Shown here in pieces: positions 25,607 to 33,528 of a stretch of 53,592 nucleotides of DNA. Where the stretch lies: NCBI GenBank assembly GCA_023623185.1, contig JAMNXV010000091.1:1-53592 (forward strand), given 5' to 3'. The position numbers were made by a program, and so were the translations under genes. How positions within the stretch are numbered: position 1 is the stretch's first letter; every line of letters begins with the position of its first letter. The notes under the pieces are model-generated. The model made no database searches, was not told where the DNA came from, and saw only the letters and a list, made by a program, of their open reading frames with translations. The DNA comes from Bacillota bacterium. Its GTDB lineage: Bacteria; Bacillota; Sulfobacillia; Symbiobacteriales; Symbiobacteriaceae.

Positions 25607-27916
25607 TCACCGCCTGCGGGACCGCCCGGCGCGCGCTCCTGCGGGTCCGCCGCGGGGCGCGGTCTGCGCCGGCGCCCACTCGCCAGACGGCTTCGGCCGG
25701 GGCGGCGCCTCTGCCGCGCCGTCCACCAGCGAGACGCGGGCGGCCACCACGGTCAGGTCGTCCTCCGGGGCCGGGGCCAGCTCGAGGGCCCGGGCCAGCA
25801 CCCGCTCGGCCACTTCCTCCGGATCCGCGCTCTCTTCCCGGCCCAGGAACTCCAGGAGCCAGCGCTCCTTGTCCTCCTCGTCGCGGGCCACCTCCAGAAT
25901 GCCGTCGCTGACCATCACGATGAGGTCGCCATCCCCCAGCATCCGGCGCTCCGGCTCCACCTCCACCTCGGTGACGACGCCCGCGGGCAGCGCGGGGATG
26001 CGCACCACCGTTACGTCGCTGCCCCGTTTCACGAAGCTGGGCGCCGCCCCGACCTTGACGAACTCGGCCTGCCCGGTGGCGAGGTCGAGCACCGCCAGGT
26101 CCAGGGTGGCGAACGTATCTCCCGGCCCCCGGAGCAGGAGGACGGAGTTGACCGTCTTCACGGCCGCATCGGCGTTGAACCCGGCGTCCAGCAGCTGCTG
26201 CAGCAGGCGGACGGATTCGCCGGACTGCACCGCCGCCTCGCGGCCGACGCCCATCCCGTCGCTCAGGGCCAACAGGAACCGGCCGCCCGAAAGAGGTCCG
26301 GTGACCGCGGAGTCGCCCGAGATGTGGACCCCCCGCTTGGGCATGCGCGCCACCGCCGCGGTGGCCCTGAAGACAGCGGGCATGCCGCGGTGGGGCCTGT
26401 CCCCCTCCGCGATCTCCTGGGCCATGCGGTCCAGCATGCGAGCGACGTTGTGGATGTACTCGCCTGCGATGGCCCTGCCCTCTTCCAGGCGGCGCGCAAG
26501 GGCACGGTCCGACCGGTCCAGATCGTGCAGGTGATTGAGCGTCACCGCCACCTGGGCGGGGTGGATGCAGCGCTGTTCCAGCGCGGCCGGCAGCGGGCTC
26601 AGCGGCAGGTGGCCCTGCTCCTCGATCTGCTGCCAGAGGTCGGCCAGCAGCTGCCGGGTCTCCGCCTCCTCCTTCTCCCAGCATTGCGCAAGCATGGAAC
26701 ACGACTGGCAGACCTGCTCGTTCAGCGTGCGCAGGCGGCGCTGAACGGCCGGCTCCGGCGACGTGCTCACCGCGGCCACCTGGGTGTAGGTGCGCTGAAT
26801 CTCCTTCAACACCTGCGCCATGGCCCGCAGCCGCTCGCGCGCGCCGAGCACGGCGCCGTCCTCCTGCGGGGCGGCTTCGCGGGCGGGCGGCTCCCTGCGC
26901 TCGCTGCGCAGGGCCTGCGCGAGGCCGGCGACCCAGGCGGACGGCACCAGCCAGAACAGCACGGTGGCGGCGGCGGCCGACAGGACCATTGCCTCCAGTA
27001 CGGCGCCCTGTCCCTGCGTCGCCATGCTGTAGGAGAGGAACCCGAGGGCATAGGCCAGTCCCACACCCGGCTTCTTCAGGTCGCGGAAGGCGCCGCCCAG
27101 AAAACCGGCGACCACGTAGGCCATGCCCTGGCTGTCCGACAGCGAAGGACCGGCCCACAGTCCCGCCCCGGGCGGGTTCGCCAGCACAGTGAGAAACGAC
27201 GACATGCCGATCACCGCGCCGGCGGCGGCGCCCCAGCCCATGCCGCCCGCGTGGGCGCAGAGCAGCACGGCCAGCCCGGCGAACAGGCCGTGCAGCGAGA
27301 GCTGCCCCCACAGGGTCAGGTCCTGCAGTCCGGTGAAGGCAGAGGCCAGCAGGATGATGGCCGGGATCGGCAGGTCAAACGGAGCGCTCTCCTGGTACCG
27401 CCCCCGGGTCAGGTCGGCGACGGCCAGGGTGAAGATGAGCGCCAGCACGCCGGTGAGGCTGGCCCAGAACGTCAGCTGCACCGTGCCGGCCGCGGGGTCC
27501 TGGAAGAGCCCCTGCCCGGCGGCCACCGCGGAGGCGAGCACGGCCGCGATGAGCGGGCTGTGCTGGCGGCTCACCTGCGTGAGCCCGGCGAGCGCGTGCA
27601 CCAGGCCGATGGACATGGCGGTGGTGGCGAAGACGGAGAGCGGCTGAACCAGGGCTGCGCCTCCCAGCAGCGCGAGGGCGACGGGCAGCGCGGCGAGGCC
27701 GCCGAACCCGGCTGCGCGCACTGCCATGTAGAAGGCGATGCCGAAGGGGGCCACGGGGCTGATGGGCTGCGCCCGGCCCATCAGGAACGCGAGAATGAGC
27801 CCCGCGTACAGCGGCGGATTCCAGGCCCGGACCAGGCGGCTCCGCAGCCATCCAGGGAAGCGCCGCGAGCCTCTCCCGGCCGGCTCGGCGCGGTCGGACG
27901 ATGATCGGAAAGCCAC
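25607..27916 (-). CDS. spoIIE: Stage II sporulation protein E (PP2C phosphatase)
   Basis: Membrane phosphatase that dephosphorylates SpoIIAA and thus activates sigma-F in the forespore. About ten hydrophobic helices fill residues about 30-330, then a cytoplasmic linker with two Cys pairs (CQSCSMLAQC), and a C-terminal PP2C domain with ALSDGMGVGREA, ATLDLAVLDL, VMVSDGILE and DDLTVVAARV. 769 aa. I start at GTG 27916 behind AGAGGGTGA; the open frame to 28150 runs through the tRNA gene and is not coding. A Spo0A-type promoter lies directly upstream. Shows the organism has an endospore pathway. Confidence 0.95.
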   Translation of the reverse strand: MAFRSSSDRAEPAGRGSRRFPGWLRSRLVRAWNPPLYAGLILAFLMGRAQPISPVAPFGIAFYMAVRAAGFGGLAALPVALALLGGAALVQPLSVFATTAMSIGLVHALAGLTQVSRQHSPLIAAVLASAVAAGQGLFQDPAAGTVQLTFWASLTGVLALIFTLAVADLTRGRYQESAPFDLPIPAIILLASAFTGLQDLTLWGQLSLHGLFAGLAVLLCAHAGGMGWGAAAGAVIGMSSFLTVLANPPGAGLWAGPSLSDSQGMAYVVAGFLGGAFRDLKKPGVGLAYALGFLSYSMATQGQGAVLEAMVLSAAAATVLFWLVPSAWVAGLAQALRSERREPPAREAAPQEDGAVLGARERLRAMAQVLKEIQRTYTQVAAVSTSPEPAVQRRLRTLNEQVCQSCSMLAQCWEKEEAETRQLLADLWQQIEEQGHLPLSPLPAALEQRCIHPAQVAVTLNHLHDLDRSDRALARRLEEGRAIAGEYIHNVARMLDRMAQEIAEGDRPHRGMPAVFRATAAVARMPKRGVHISGDSAVTGPLSGGRFLLALSDGMGVGREAAVQSGESVRLLQQLLDAGFNADAAVKTVNSVLLLRGPGDTFATLDLAVLDLATGQAEFVKVGAAPSFVKRGSDVTVVRIPALPAGVVTEVEVEPERRMLGDGDLIVMVSDGILEVARDEEDKERWLLEFLGREESADPEEVAERVLARALELAPAPEDDLTVVAARVSLVDGAAEAPPRPKPSGEWAPAQTAPRGGPAGARAGRSRRR

Positions 27917-27950
27917 ACGATCACCCTCTGCAGGCGATGTTGCAGCATCC

Positions 27951-27985
27951 AGTGTACCGCATCGGCCCTGCCGGAATCTGTCGAA
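27951..27985 (-). promoter_or_regulatory. spoIIE promoter with Spo0A box and 22-bp spacer
   Basis: On the minus strand TCGACA (27979-27984) overlaps a perfect 0A box (TGTCGAA read on plus, 27979-27985), and TACACT (27951-27956) follows after 22 bp. Bacillus spoIIG and spoIIE promoters have the same odd 21-22-bp spacing with a 0A box at -35. Confidence 0.65.
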
Positions 27986-28026
27986 ATTTGGCAGTCGCGC
28001 CCGCGATTTCCCCGGCGACGCGCAAA

Positions 28027-28060
28027 GCGCCCGGCGCTGGTCCGTGCCAGCGCCGGGCGC
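28027..28060 (-). terminator. Hairpin after tRNA-Glu
   Basis: A perfect 14-bp stem GCGCCCGGCGCTGG with a 6-nt loop, 10 bp downstream of the tRNA on its strand, followed by a short TTT. Probably terminates the tRNA transcript ahead of the spoIIE promoter. Confidence 0.7.
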
Positions 28061-28069
28061 ATTTCCGTG

Positions 28070-28145
28070 TGGTGACCCCAACGGGATTCGAACCCGTGCC
28101 GCCGCCGTGAAAGGGCGGTGTCCTAGGCCTCTAGACGATGGGGTC
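28070..28145 (-). tRNA. tRNA-Glu (anticodon UUC), CCA encoded
   Basis: A 76-nt cloverleaf on the minus strand: acceptor GACCCCA/TGGGGTC, anticodon loop CTTTCAC with anticodon UUC (28109-28111 on plus), T arm CGGGTTCGAATCCCG, discriminator A and encoded CCA. It lies between spoIIE and moeA; tRNA genes next to spoIIE also occur in Bacillus. Confidence 0.97.
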
Positions 28146-28166
28146 AACATCTGGAGGCTAGCTTAG

Positions 28167-28194
28167 CTTATCAAAGAATCCGGCACGGCGTCAA
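28167..28194 (-). promoter_or_regulatory. tRNA-Glu promoter
   Basis: On the minus strand TTGACG (28189-28194), 16-bp spacer, GATAAG (28167-28172), about 22 bp before the tRNA. Confidence 0.5.
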
Positions 28195-28222
28195 GTAGTT
28201 GACGAATTCCAGCGCGTCGGCA

Positions 28223-29470
28223 TTATGCGTCGCCCCGCGGCTGCGGCACAAACACGTCCGCATCATCCTGCAGCAGCACGCGCACGCGGGTGCCCTCCGG
28301 CATCGGTCCGGCGTGCGCGGGAATGACCGCATAGGCGTTCGCGAAGCGCATCGAGCTCAGGACGCCGGCCCGCTGGGCCATGCTCGTGTCCAGCCGGATC
28401 TCCCCGTCCGGCCCGTTGTACGCCCTGGCCCGGAGGTACCGGGTGATCCCGGCCTTCTTCAGCACGGGCTGATCCAGCACCCCTTCGGCCGCGCGCAGGC
28501 CCAGGCGGCGCCGGCCCAGGAGGTGGTCCAGCACAGGGCGCACCAGCAGGTCGAAATCGGTGATCGCTGCGGCGGGGTTGCCGGAGAGACCAATGACCAG
28601 GCGGCCGTCCAGCACCGCCGCGCACACCGGCGTGCCGGGCTTGATGCTGACCCGCCAGAAGAGCTGCTCCGCGCCCATGACGGCCAGGGCTTCCCGCACG
28701 ACGTCAAACCGGCCCACCGAGACCCCTCCGGTGGTCAGGAGCAGGTCGCAGCCGCTCGACTCCCGCAGCGTGCCCGCGATGACCTCGGTCACGTCGCGCG
28801 CAACGCCAAGCAGAATCGGAATGCCACCCGCGGCCCGCACCAGCGCGGCAACGCCGGGGCTGTTGGAGTTGCGGATCTGCCCCGGCCCCGGCGCCTCGTG
28901 CGGCGCCACCAGCTCATCGCCGGTGCTGAGGATCCCGACCCGGGGTCGGGCGAAGACGGGCACCTCCAGGATGCCGAGGGCCGCCAGCAGGTTGATCTCC
29001 TGCGGGCGGATCTGGTGCCCGGCCTCCAGGAGCAGCTCGCCTTCCTTTACATCCTCGCCGATCGGCGCCACGTTCTCCATGGGCGGCACGTGGCGGAAGA
29101 TCCGCACCCCCTCGGGGGTGACCCGCACCTCCTCGAGGCGGATGACCGCGTCCGCGCCCGGAGGCACCGCGCCGCCGGTCATGATGGCCACCGTCGTGCC
29201 CGGCGCCAGCTCCGCCTCCTGCGGGTGCCCCGCGGGAATCACCCCGGCCAGCGGGAGGACGACGGGGTTCTCGCGCGTCGCAAGGCGCGTGTCTTCCGAG
29301 CGAACGGCGTATCCGTCCATGCCCGACCGGGGAAACGGGGGCAGGGACTCAGGCGCCCGCAGATCCTCAGCCAGAATAAGCCCCAGCGCGTCCTCCAGCG
29401 GCACCCGTTCGACCCGCCGGGGCGGCGCGCGGTGAATCAGCAGTTCACAGGCCTCCTCAACCCGTAGCAT
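28223..29470 (-). CDS. moeA: Molybdopterin molybdenumtransferase
   Basis: Inserts molybdate into adenylated molybdopterin. Seen: N-terminal LEDALGLILAEDL, SGMDGYAVRSEDT, the domain with IMTGGAVPPGADAVI, the MogA-like domain VGILSTGDELV, TTGGVSVGRFDVV, PGTPV and LSGNPAAA. 415 aa. ATG 29470 follows GGAGGGA. First steps of the cofactor are encoded by the moaD-moaE fusion at 2.9 kb; mobB is two genes upstream in the same operon. Confidence 0.95.
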   Translation of the reverse strand: MLRVEEACELLIHRAPPRRVERVPLEDALGLILAEDLRAPESLPPFPRSGMDGYAVRSEDTRLATRENPVVLPLAGVIPAGHPQEAELAPGTTVAIMTGGAVPPGADAVIRLEEVRVTPEGVRIFRHVPPMENVAPIGEDVKEGELLLEAGHQIRPQEINLLAALGILEVPVFARPRVGILSTGDELVAPHEAPGPGQIRNSNSPGVAALVRAAGGIPILLGVARDVTEVIAGTLRESSGCDLLLTTGGVSVGRFDVVREALAVMGAEQLFWRVSIKPGTPVCAAVLDGRLVIGLSGNPAAAITDFDLLVRPVLDHLLGRRRLGLRAAEGVLDQPVLKKAGITRYLRARAYNGPDGEIRLDTSMAQRAGVLSSMRFANAYAVIPAHAGPMPEGTRVRVLLQDDADVFVPQPRGDA

Positions 29471-29482
29471 GCCGGTCCCTCC

Positions 29483-29680
29483 CTAGCTCTTCGTTTCCGC
29501 TCCCTCGGCCCCGCCGCCGGCCGCTCGGTCGTCATCACGAACGGCCTTCATGGAGTCCCGGAACTCCCGGATCGTCTGCCCGATCGACCTGCCGAGCTGC
29601 GGGAGCCTGGAAGGACCGAAAATCAGCAGGAGCACGATCACGATAAGGGCCAGTTCCATCGGCCCGATACGCTGTAGCAT
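29483..29680 (-). CDS. tatA: Twin-arginine translocase subunit TatA
   Basis: 65 aa: a short N-terminal part, one membrane helix (LALIVIVLLLIFGPSRLPQLG) with the typical FGP hinge, an amphipathic helix (SIGQTIREFRDSMKAVRDD) and an acidic Gly-rich tail. It forms the Tat pore for folded proteins, often cofactor-loaded molybdoenzymes, which fits its place between mobB and moeA. No tatC is in the window. ATG 29680 is preceded by AGGAGGGGG. Confidence 0.92.
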   Translation of the reverse strand: MLQRIGPMELALIVIVLLLIFGPSRLPQLGRSIGQTIREFRDSMKAVRDDDRAAGGGAEGAETKS

Positions 29681-29692
29681 CTCATCCCCCTC

Positions 29693-30199
29693 CTACTGGC
29701 GGAGCAGACGCTCCTCCACGAAATCGGCGATCCCCGCGATGTCGTTCCAGTCAAACCGGGGAAGGCCGGTCTCGACCGGGAGGTCGCCGGCCACAGCCAT
29801 CAGCGTGGGATCGTCCGCGCAGAGAAGCCGCCCCTCGTTGCGGGCGCTGCTGAAAATCTCGATCTTCGGGAACCGCTCCCGCTTGAACCCTTCGGTGACC
29901 ACGAGGTCCACGGGCCCCAGCAGCGCGATGGCCTCCGCCGCGGAAAAACCGCCGTCGGGCACCGAACGAACCAGCCCGATCTGCCCGGGCCCGATGATGC
30001 AGACCGCCTTCGCCCCGGCCTGCCGGTGCCGCCAGGTGTCCTTTCCCTCATGGTCCATCTGGAAGCCGTGCACATCGTGCTTCAAGGTTCCCACCGACCA
30101 ACCCCGGCGGGTCAGCTCTGCGACCAGCCGCTCCACCAGGGTGGTCTTGCCGCACTTCCCGCAGCCTACGATCGAGAGCACAGGGGGCCTGGCCATCAT
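29693..30199 (-). CDS. mobB: Molybdopterin-guanine dinucleotide biosynthesis protein MobB
   Basis: GTP-binding helper of MGD synthesis, 168 aa. P-loop VGCGKCGKTTL, KHDVHGF with the conserved His-Asp, KDTWRHRQAGA and VTEGFKRERFPKIEIF are family hallmarks. I place the start at ATG 30199 (GGGAGG about 11 nt upstream) rather than at 30235. Operon mobB-tatA-moeA with gaps of 12 bp each. mobA is not seen here. Confidence 0.9.
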   Translation of the reverse strand: MMARPPVLSIVGCGKCGKTTLVERLVAELTRRGWSVGTLKHDVHGFQMDHEGKDTWRHRQAGAKAVCIIGPGQIGLVRSVPDGGFSAAEAIALLGPVDLVVTEGFKRERFPKIEIFSSARNEGRLLCADDPTLMAVAGDLPVETGLPRFDWNDIAGIADFVEERLLRQ

Positions 30200-30360
30200 G
30201 AAACACTTCGCCTCCCGAGTCGCTGTCAGGATCATGATACCCTGAACAACCCCGGGGATCCATCGGGCGCGAGGCTATGACGGCGCGGCGCGGCGTAGCA
30301 CAAAGTGTGGGGTCTTCGGCCAACCGGTGGTGCAAGCTAGGCGTGATGGGAGGTGAGCCA

Positions 30361-30525
30361 GTGTCGCGGAAAGGCCAGCGCAACCAGCGGTTGCAGGCCG
30401 GAAAGGCCAACCGCAAGGGCCGCGGCTTCCTGCCGAGCATGGAAGGCGCGGCTGCCGCGCAGTTCGACGGCCCCGAAGAAGCCAAGCGGAAGACGCTGCA
30501 CGTGCCTGATCCCGCCGATCGCTGA
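30361..30525 (+). CDS. Small basic protein of unknown function
   Basis: 54 aa, Lys/Arg/Asn/Gly-rich N-terminal half (SRKGQRNQRLQAGKANRKGRGF) and a mixed C-terminus. GTG 30361 has a strong GGGAGGTGA 4 nt upstream, which is the main reason to call it. The composition recalls minor small acid-soluble spore proteins, but no family signature is present. It stands alone, divergent from mobB and ended by a hairpin. Confidence 0.5.
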   Translation: MSRKGQRNQRLQAGKANRKGRGFLPSMEGAAAAQFDGPEEAKRKTLHVPDPADR

Positions 30526-30538
30526 CAGAGAGCAGGAA

Positions 30539-30570
30539 CCCCCGGCCGGCGCCGAGTCGCCGGCCGGGGG
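30539..30570. terminator. Hairpin between convergent genes
   Basis: A 13-bp stem CCCCCGGCCGGCG with complement and 6-nt loop between the small plus-strand gene and the minus-strand ABC-2 permease. There is no real T run, so its strength is uncertain. Confidence 0.55.
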
Positions 30571-30591
30571 CCTCGCTTGCCTGTGGGCGGT

Positions 30592-31401
30592 TCAACTCCC
30601 CGTGCTGGTGTAGCGCCGGGTGCCGAACTTCCAGAAGCCGTAGGCGGCAGCGATGGCAGCCGCGCCCACCAGCGGCGTCGCCCAGGCCAGGAGCGGGATC
30701 GGCAGTTCGCCTGTCCGGCCCAGCAGCACATGCGCGGGGAAATAATTAATGAAGGCGAACGGCACCAGCACCGTAAGGACGAACTGAATGGCGCGGTGGT
30801 AGATGGAAACCGGGTAGTTGATGAGCTGTCGGGCCGGGTAGACCAGGCTCCAGTAGAAGGTGTAGGTGCGGGTCGTCCAGAAGGCCAGCGTCGCCACACA
30901 GAGCATCGCGGAGCCGAGAATCAGACCCCCGCCCAGGGCTGTGAGCAGCAGGTAGCCCAGCGTGGCAGCGGTCAGCCGGATGCCGGCCACCTTCACCGCG
31001 AACAGGAACGCGGCGATGGAGAAGACGAACTGCCCGAGCCCCGCGATGGGCGACTGGCTGCCCAGCACCGTGAGGAGCGGGTTGATCGGCCTCAGCAGCG
31101 CCCGGTCGTAGGTGCCCATGCGCACCTGGTCCTCGAAGCCGATCAGGCTCCAGAAGAACGATACGGCAAAGCCCCACGCCAGGATGGCCATGGCGTAGAG
31201 CAGGATAATCTCCTCAAACCGCCACCCGCCCACGGTCGTGAATCGCTGCGTCAGCCAGGCCAGCGCGATGAACTGCCCGGCGTAGGTCAGGACGATGCCG
31301 ATGAGATGCGCGAAGAAGTTCACCCGGTACTGCATCTGCGACCGGGCCTGGGCCATGGCCATGCGGTAGTAGCAGGAAAGGTTATGCCCCAGGTCGCCCA
31401 T
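30592..31401 (-). CDS. ABC-2 family transporter permease (DUF990 type)
   Basis: 269 aa with six hydrophobic segments and the DUF990/ABC-2 features MGTYDRALLRPINPLLTVLG and RQLINYPVSIYHRAIQFVLTVLVPFAFINYFPA. Usual partner of a second permease and an ATPase in an exporter of unknown substrate. ATG 31401 follows GGGGGGA. It starts 2 bp after the stop of the other permease. Confidence 0.85.
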   Translation of the reverse strand: MGDLGHNLSCYYRMAMAQARSQMQYRVNFFAHLIGIVLTYAGQFIALAWLTQRFTTVGGWRFEEIILLYAMAILAWGFAVSFFWSLIGFEDQVRMGTYDRALLRPINPLLTVLGSQSPIAGLGQFVFSIAAFLFAVKVAGIRLTAATLGYLLLTALGGGLILGSAMLCVATLAFWTTRTYTFYWSLVYPARQLINYPVSIYHRAIQFVLTVLVPFAFINYFPAHVLLGRTGELPIPLLAWATPLVGAAAIAAAYGFWKFGTRRYTSTGS

Positions 31402-31403
31402 CG

Positions 31404-32174
31404 CTATCCCCCCTGCATCGTCAGTTTCCGCTGTCCGGCCAGCCACATGGCGGCAAGCAGCCCGCAGCCAGCCAGAGCCCAGATGACCTGCAGCCCCAGC
31501 GCCTGCCACAGTTCCGGCCCCGTCAGGGTGCCCGCCAGGATGGCCGAGGGGACGAAGTACGTCCCGGCGAACGGCAGGTACGCAGCCAGGGCCCCGGCCC
31601 ACGCGGGCAGGTAGTACAGCGGGATGAACTCCCCGGAGAACAGCGCGCTGGCCAGGTGCCAGATGTTCTCGGCCTCGTTGAACTGTACGGTCCACAGGGC
31701 GATCAGGGTCAGCGAGAGCTGGAAGCTCGCGGCGATCACCCAGCCCGTGAGGGCGCTGCCCAGGAAGAGAATGAGGGCGGTTGCGCCGGGTGCAGTCAGG
31801 CCGAAGGCGAACCAGATGACGATGTAGACCGGCAGCGACCGGAGCGTGCGGAAGAGCGACCGCCCCAGGAAATCGCCCAACACCCGCACCGGCAGGGGAA
31901 CGGGCTTGATCAGCTCCAGCCCCACGTCGCCCATGCGGAACTTCTCGGCGATCTCCCAGGTAGGCAGAAAGCCGAGTTCAGAGAGAAAGCGGGCGGCGAT
32001 GACGTATCGCATCTGCCGCTCCAGCGCGACGGGATCGTCCCGCAGGAGCGCGGTCCAGATTCCCGCGAAGAGCACGAACCAGATCAGGCTGGAGGCGATC
32101 CCCAGCCACCCCTCCACCTTGTAGGCCGCCTGCTGGCGGAATCCCTGCGCCACGAAGGCCGTGAACGCGCCCAT
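31404..32174 (-). CDS. ABC-2 family transporter permease (DUF990 type)
   Basis: 256 aa, hydrophobic, with MGDVGLELIKPVPLPVRVLGDFLGRSLFRTL, the DUF990 cytoplasmic-loop motif, and six predicted helices. Start ATG 32174 is 11 nt from the G-rich binding site; an in-frame TTG at 32183 is too close to it. These genes are normally preceded by an ATPase gene; here the upstream neighbour is the divergent cheX-like gene, so the ATPase must be encoded elsewhere. Confidence 0.85.
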   Translation of the reverse strand: MGAFTAFVAQGFRQQAAYKVEGWLGIASSLIWFVLFAGIWTALLRDDPVALERQMRYVIAARFLSELGFLPTWEIAEKFRMGDVGLELIKPVPLPVRVLGDFLGRSLFRTLRSLPVYIVIWFAFGLTAPGATALILFLGSALTGWVIAASFQLSLTLIALWTVQFNEAENIWHLASALFSGEFIPLYYLPAWAGALAAYLPFAGTYFVPSAILAGTLTGPELWQALGLQVIWALAGCGLLAAMWLAGQRKLTMQGG

Positions 32175-32318
32175 CGGCGGCAAAGCCCCCCCCCTTCAGA
32201 TTTGTCAGCCTTGATATCGACGTAATCGTTTCGCCGATGGTTCCGCTCCCCCCTTTCAGAAGGACTCTCTGTTCCCACTGTGGAAAGTTTCATTTATGCC
32301 GATACGGAGGTTCGCGCG

Positions 32319-32783
32319 ATGAAGCCAGAAGTCATCAACGCCTTTCTGACTGCTGCTCGCCACAGTCTGTCCCAGGAGTTGCAGTCCGAGATCAAACGTG
32401 TAGGTCTCTTCGTGGACCCCGCGGAAAACGCGATCGATGAGGTCGTCGTCTACCTTTCTTTTGTCGGCCAGGTGCGAGGGACGATGCTGCTGGGGCTCGA
32501 CCTGACCACCGCGCGGAAGATCGCTTCCACCATGGTCAGCGAACCGCTCACGGAACTGACGGAGATGGGGCTCTCCGCCCTGGCGGAACTGGGGAACCTG
32601 GTGGCAGGCGGCACGTGCATCGAGCTGGAGAAGCTGGGCCTGTCTGCGGACATCTCGCCGCCCACCATCATGATCGGCGCGCGCTCCCGCATCTCCACCC
32701 TCGCCATCAGCCGCGTCGTTCTCCCCCTGGCTACCCGCCACGGCAGGCTCAACCTGCACGTTGCGGTAGACGTAGCGGCCTGA
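32319..32783 (+). CDS. CheX-like chemotaxis phosphatase
   Basis: 154 aa of the CheC/CheX/FliY family, which dephosphorylate CheY-P. The helix SALAELGNLVAGGTCIELEKLG holds the catalytic ExxN pattern (E-L-G-N), and ISPPTIMIGARSRIS is typical of CheX. ATG 32319 follows CGGAGG by 9 nt. A CBS protein gene follows after 29 bp. No other che gene is adjacent; a chemoreceptor is at 50.5 kb. Confidence 0.82.
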   Translation: MKPEVINAFLTAARHSLSQELQSEIKRVGLFVDPAENAIDEVVVYLSFVGQVRGTMLLGLDLTTARKIASTMVSEPLTELTEMGLSALAELGNLVAGGTCIELEKLGLSADISPPTIMIGARSRISTLAISRVVLPLATRHGRLNLHVAVDVAA

Positions 32784-32812
32784 TCGTGATGAACGAAGGA
32801 GTGTGCAGCCTG

Positions 32813-33241
32813 ATGACCCTGGTGCGTGATGCCATGATCCAGGTCGAGCCGCTGTCCCCCAACGACCCGATCTTTATGGCGCTCCAGTCGATGCGGACGC
32901 AGGGGACCCCCTTCGTGCCCGTGGTGCGATCGGACGGTACGCTGTACGGGCTGGTCACGGAGGGCGACCTGATCCGCCTCATCTACCGCGCGACCCGCGA
33001 GCGCAGCGAGTCGGTGCCGCACTGGATACGGGGCGCCGGCCGCCATGTGCTGATGGTGCAGTCGCTGCGGGAGGTAGTGACCCGGGAGCTGGACACCATC
33101 GGACCGGACAGCCCCCTGGAGGAGGCCGCCGAGCTGATGGTACAGAACCACCGCAAGGTGCTGCCGGTGCTGGTCGACGGCCGGCCGGTGGGCTACCTCC
33201 TGCGGTCCGCCGTCGTCGATCGCCTCATCGGAGAGCAATAG
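32813..33241 (+). CDS. CBS-domain protein
   Basis: 142 aa made of two CBS motifs: VRDAMIQVEPLSPNDPIFMALQSM...FVPVVRSDGTLYGLVTEGDLIRLI and VVTRELDTIGPDSPLEEAAELMVQNHRKVLPVLVDGRPVGYLLRSAVVD. Such Bateman modules bind adenine nucleotides as energy sensors. ATG 32813 has AAGGAG 11 nt upstream; ATG 32789 is possible. Probably cotranscribed with the cheX-like gene. Confidence 0.85.
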   Translation: MTLVRDAMIQVEPLSPNDPIFMALQSMRTQGTPFVPVVRSDGTLYGLVTEGDLIRLIYRATRERSESVPHWIRGAGRHVLMVQSLREVVTRELDTIGPDSPLEEAAELMVQNHRKVLPVLVDGRPVGYLLRSAVVDRLIGEQ

Positions 33242-33258
33242 CCCTTTCGTTCATCACG

Positions 33259-33287
33259 GCGGCCCCCTCGCAGCGCGCGGGGGCCGC
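33259..33287 (+). terminator. Hairpin after CBS gene
   Basis: Stem GCGGCCCC/GGGGCCGC 18 bp downstream of the CBS gene stop codon; followed by a T-poor sequence. Confidence 0.55.
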
Positions 33288-33431
33288 TTCCGATTTGCCC
33301 GGGTGCAGCGCGACTAGGCCCTCGCCATAGGGGGACTAGGGCTCAAGTGCTATACGCGCGCACTCTGGAGAGCCCTCTCGTATCATGACACTTTGTAAAT
33401 GGGATAACTAAAAGATAACCCTCCCATGTCC

Positions 33432-33460
33432 TTGTCGCACACCGTACGGTGATTTACCAT
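33432..33460 (+). promoter_or_regulatory. Candidate hydrogenase operon promoter with 12-bp palindrome
   Basis: TTGTCG (33432-33437), 17-bp spacer, TACCAT (33455-33460). The spacer holds the perfect palindrome CACCGTACGGTG (33440-33451). Further on (about 33476-33491) TTCGTGATTTCACAA forms an imperfect inverted repeat that resembles half-sites of redox regulators such as Rex, but the spacing is shorter than the Rex consensus. The rest of the 287-bp gap shows no gene. Confidence 0.45.
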
Positions 33461-33528
33461 CAAAGTGAGGTCGAGTTCGTGATTTCACAAACGAAGCCAT
33501 CCCTGTTCTCGCAAAGGTGGTGTGCGTC

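Noticed and set aside
23996-27904. 1302-aa plus-strand ORF over tilS and spoIIE
   Set aside because: Antisense shadow: His/Arg/Gln-rich, no domain, and the minus strand carries clear conserved genes.
32200-32260. Motility-sigma promoter (GCCGATGG) before the CheX-like gene
   Set aside because: Only 6 of 8 -10 bases fit and there is no TAAA at the correct distance.
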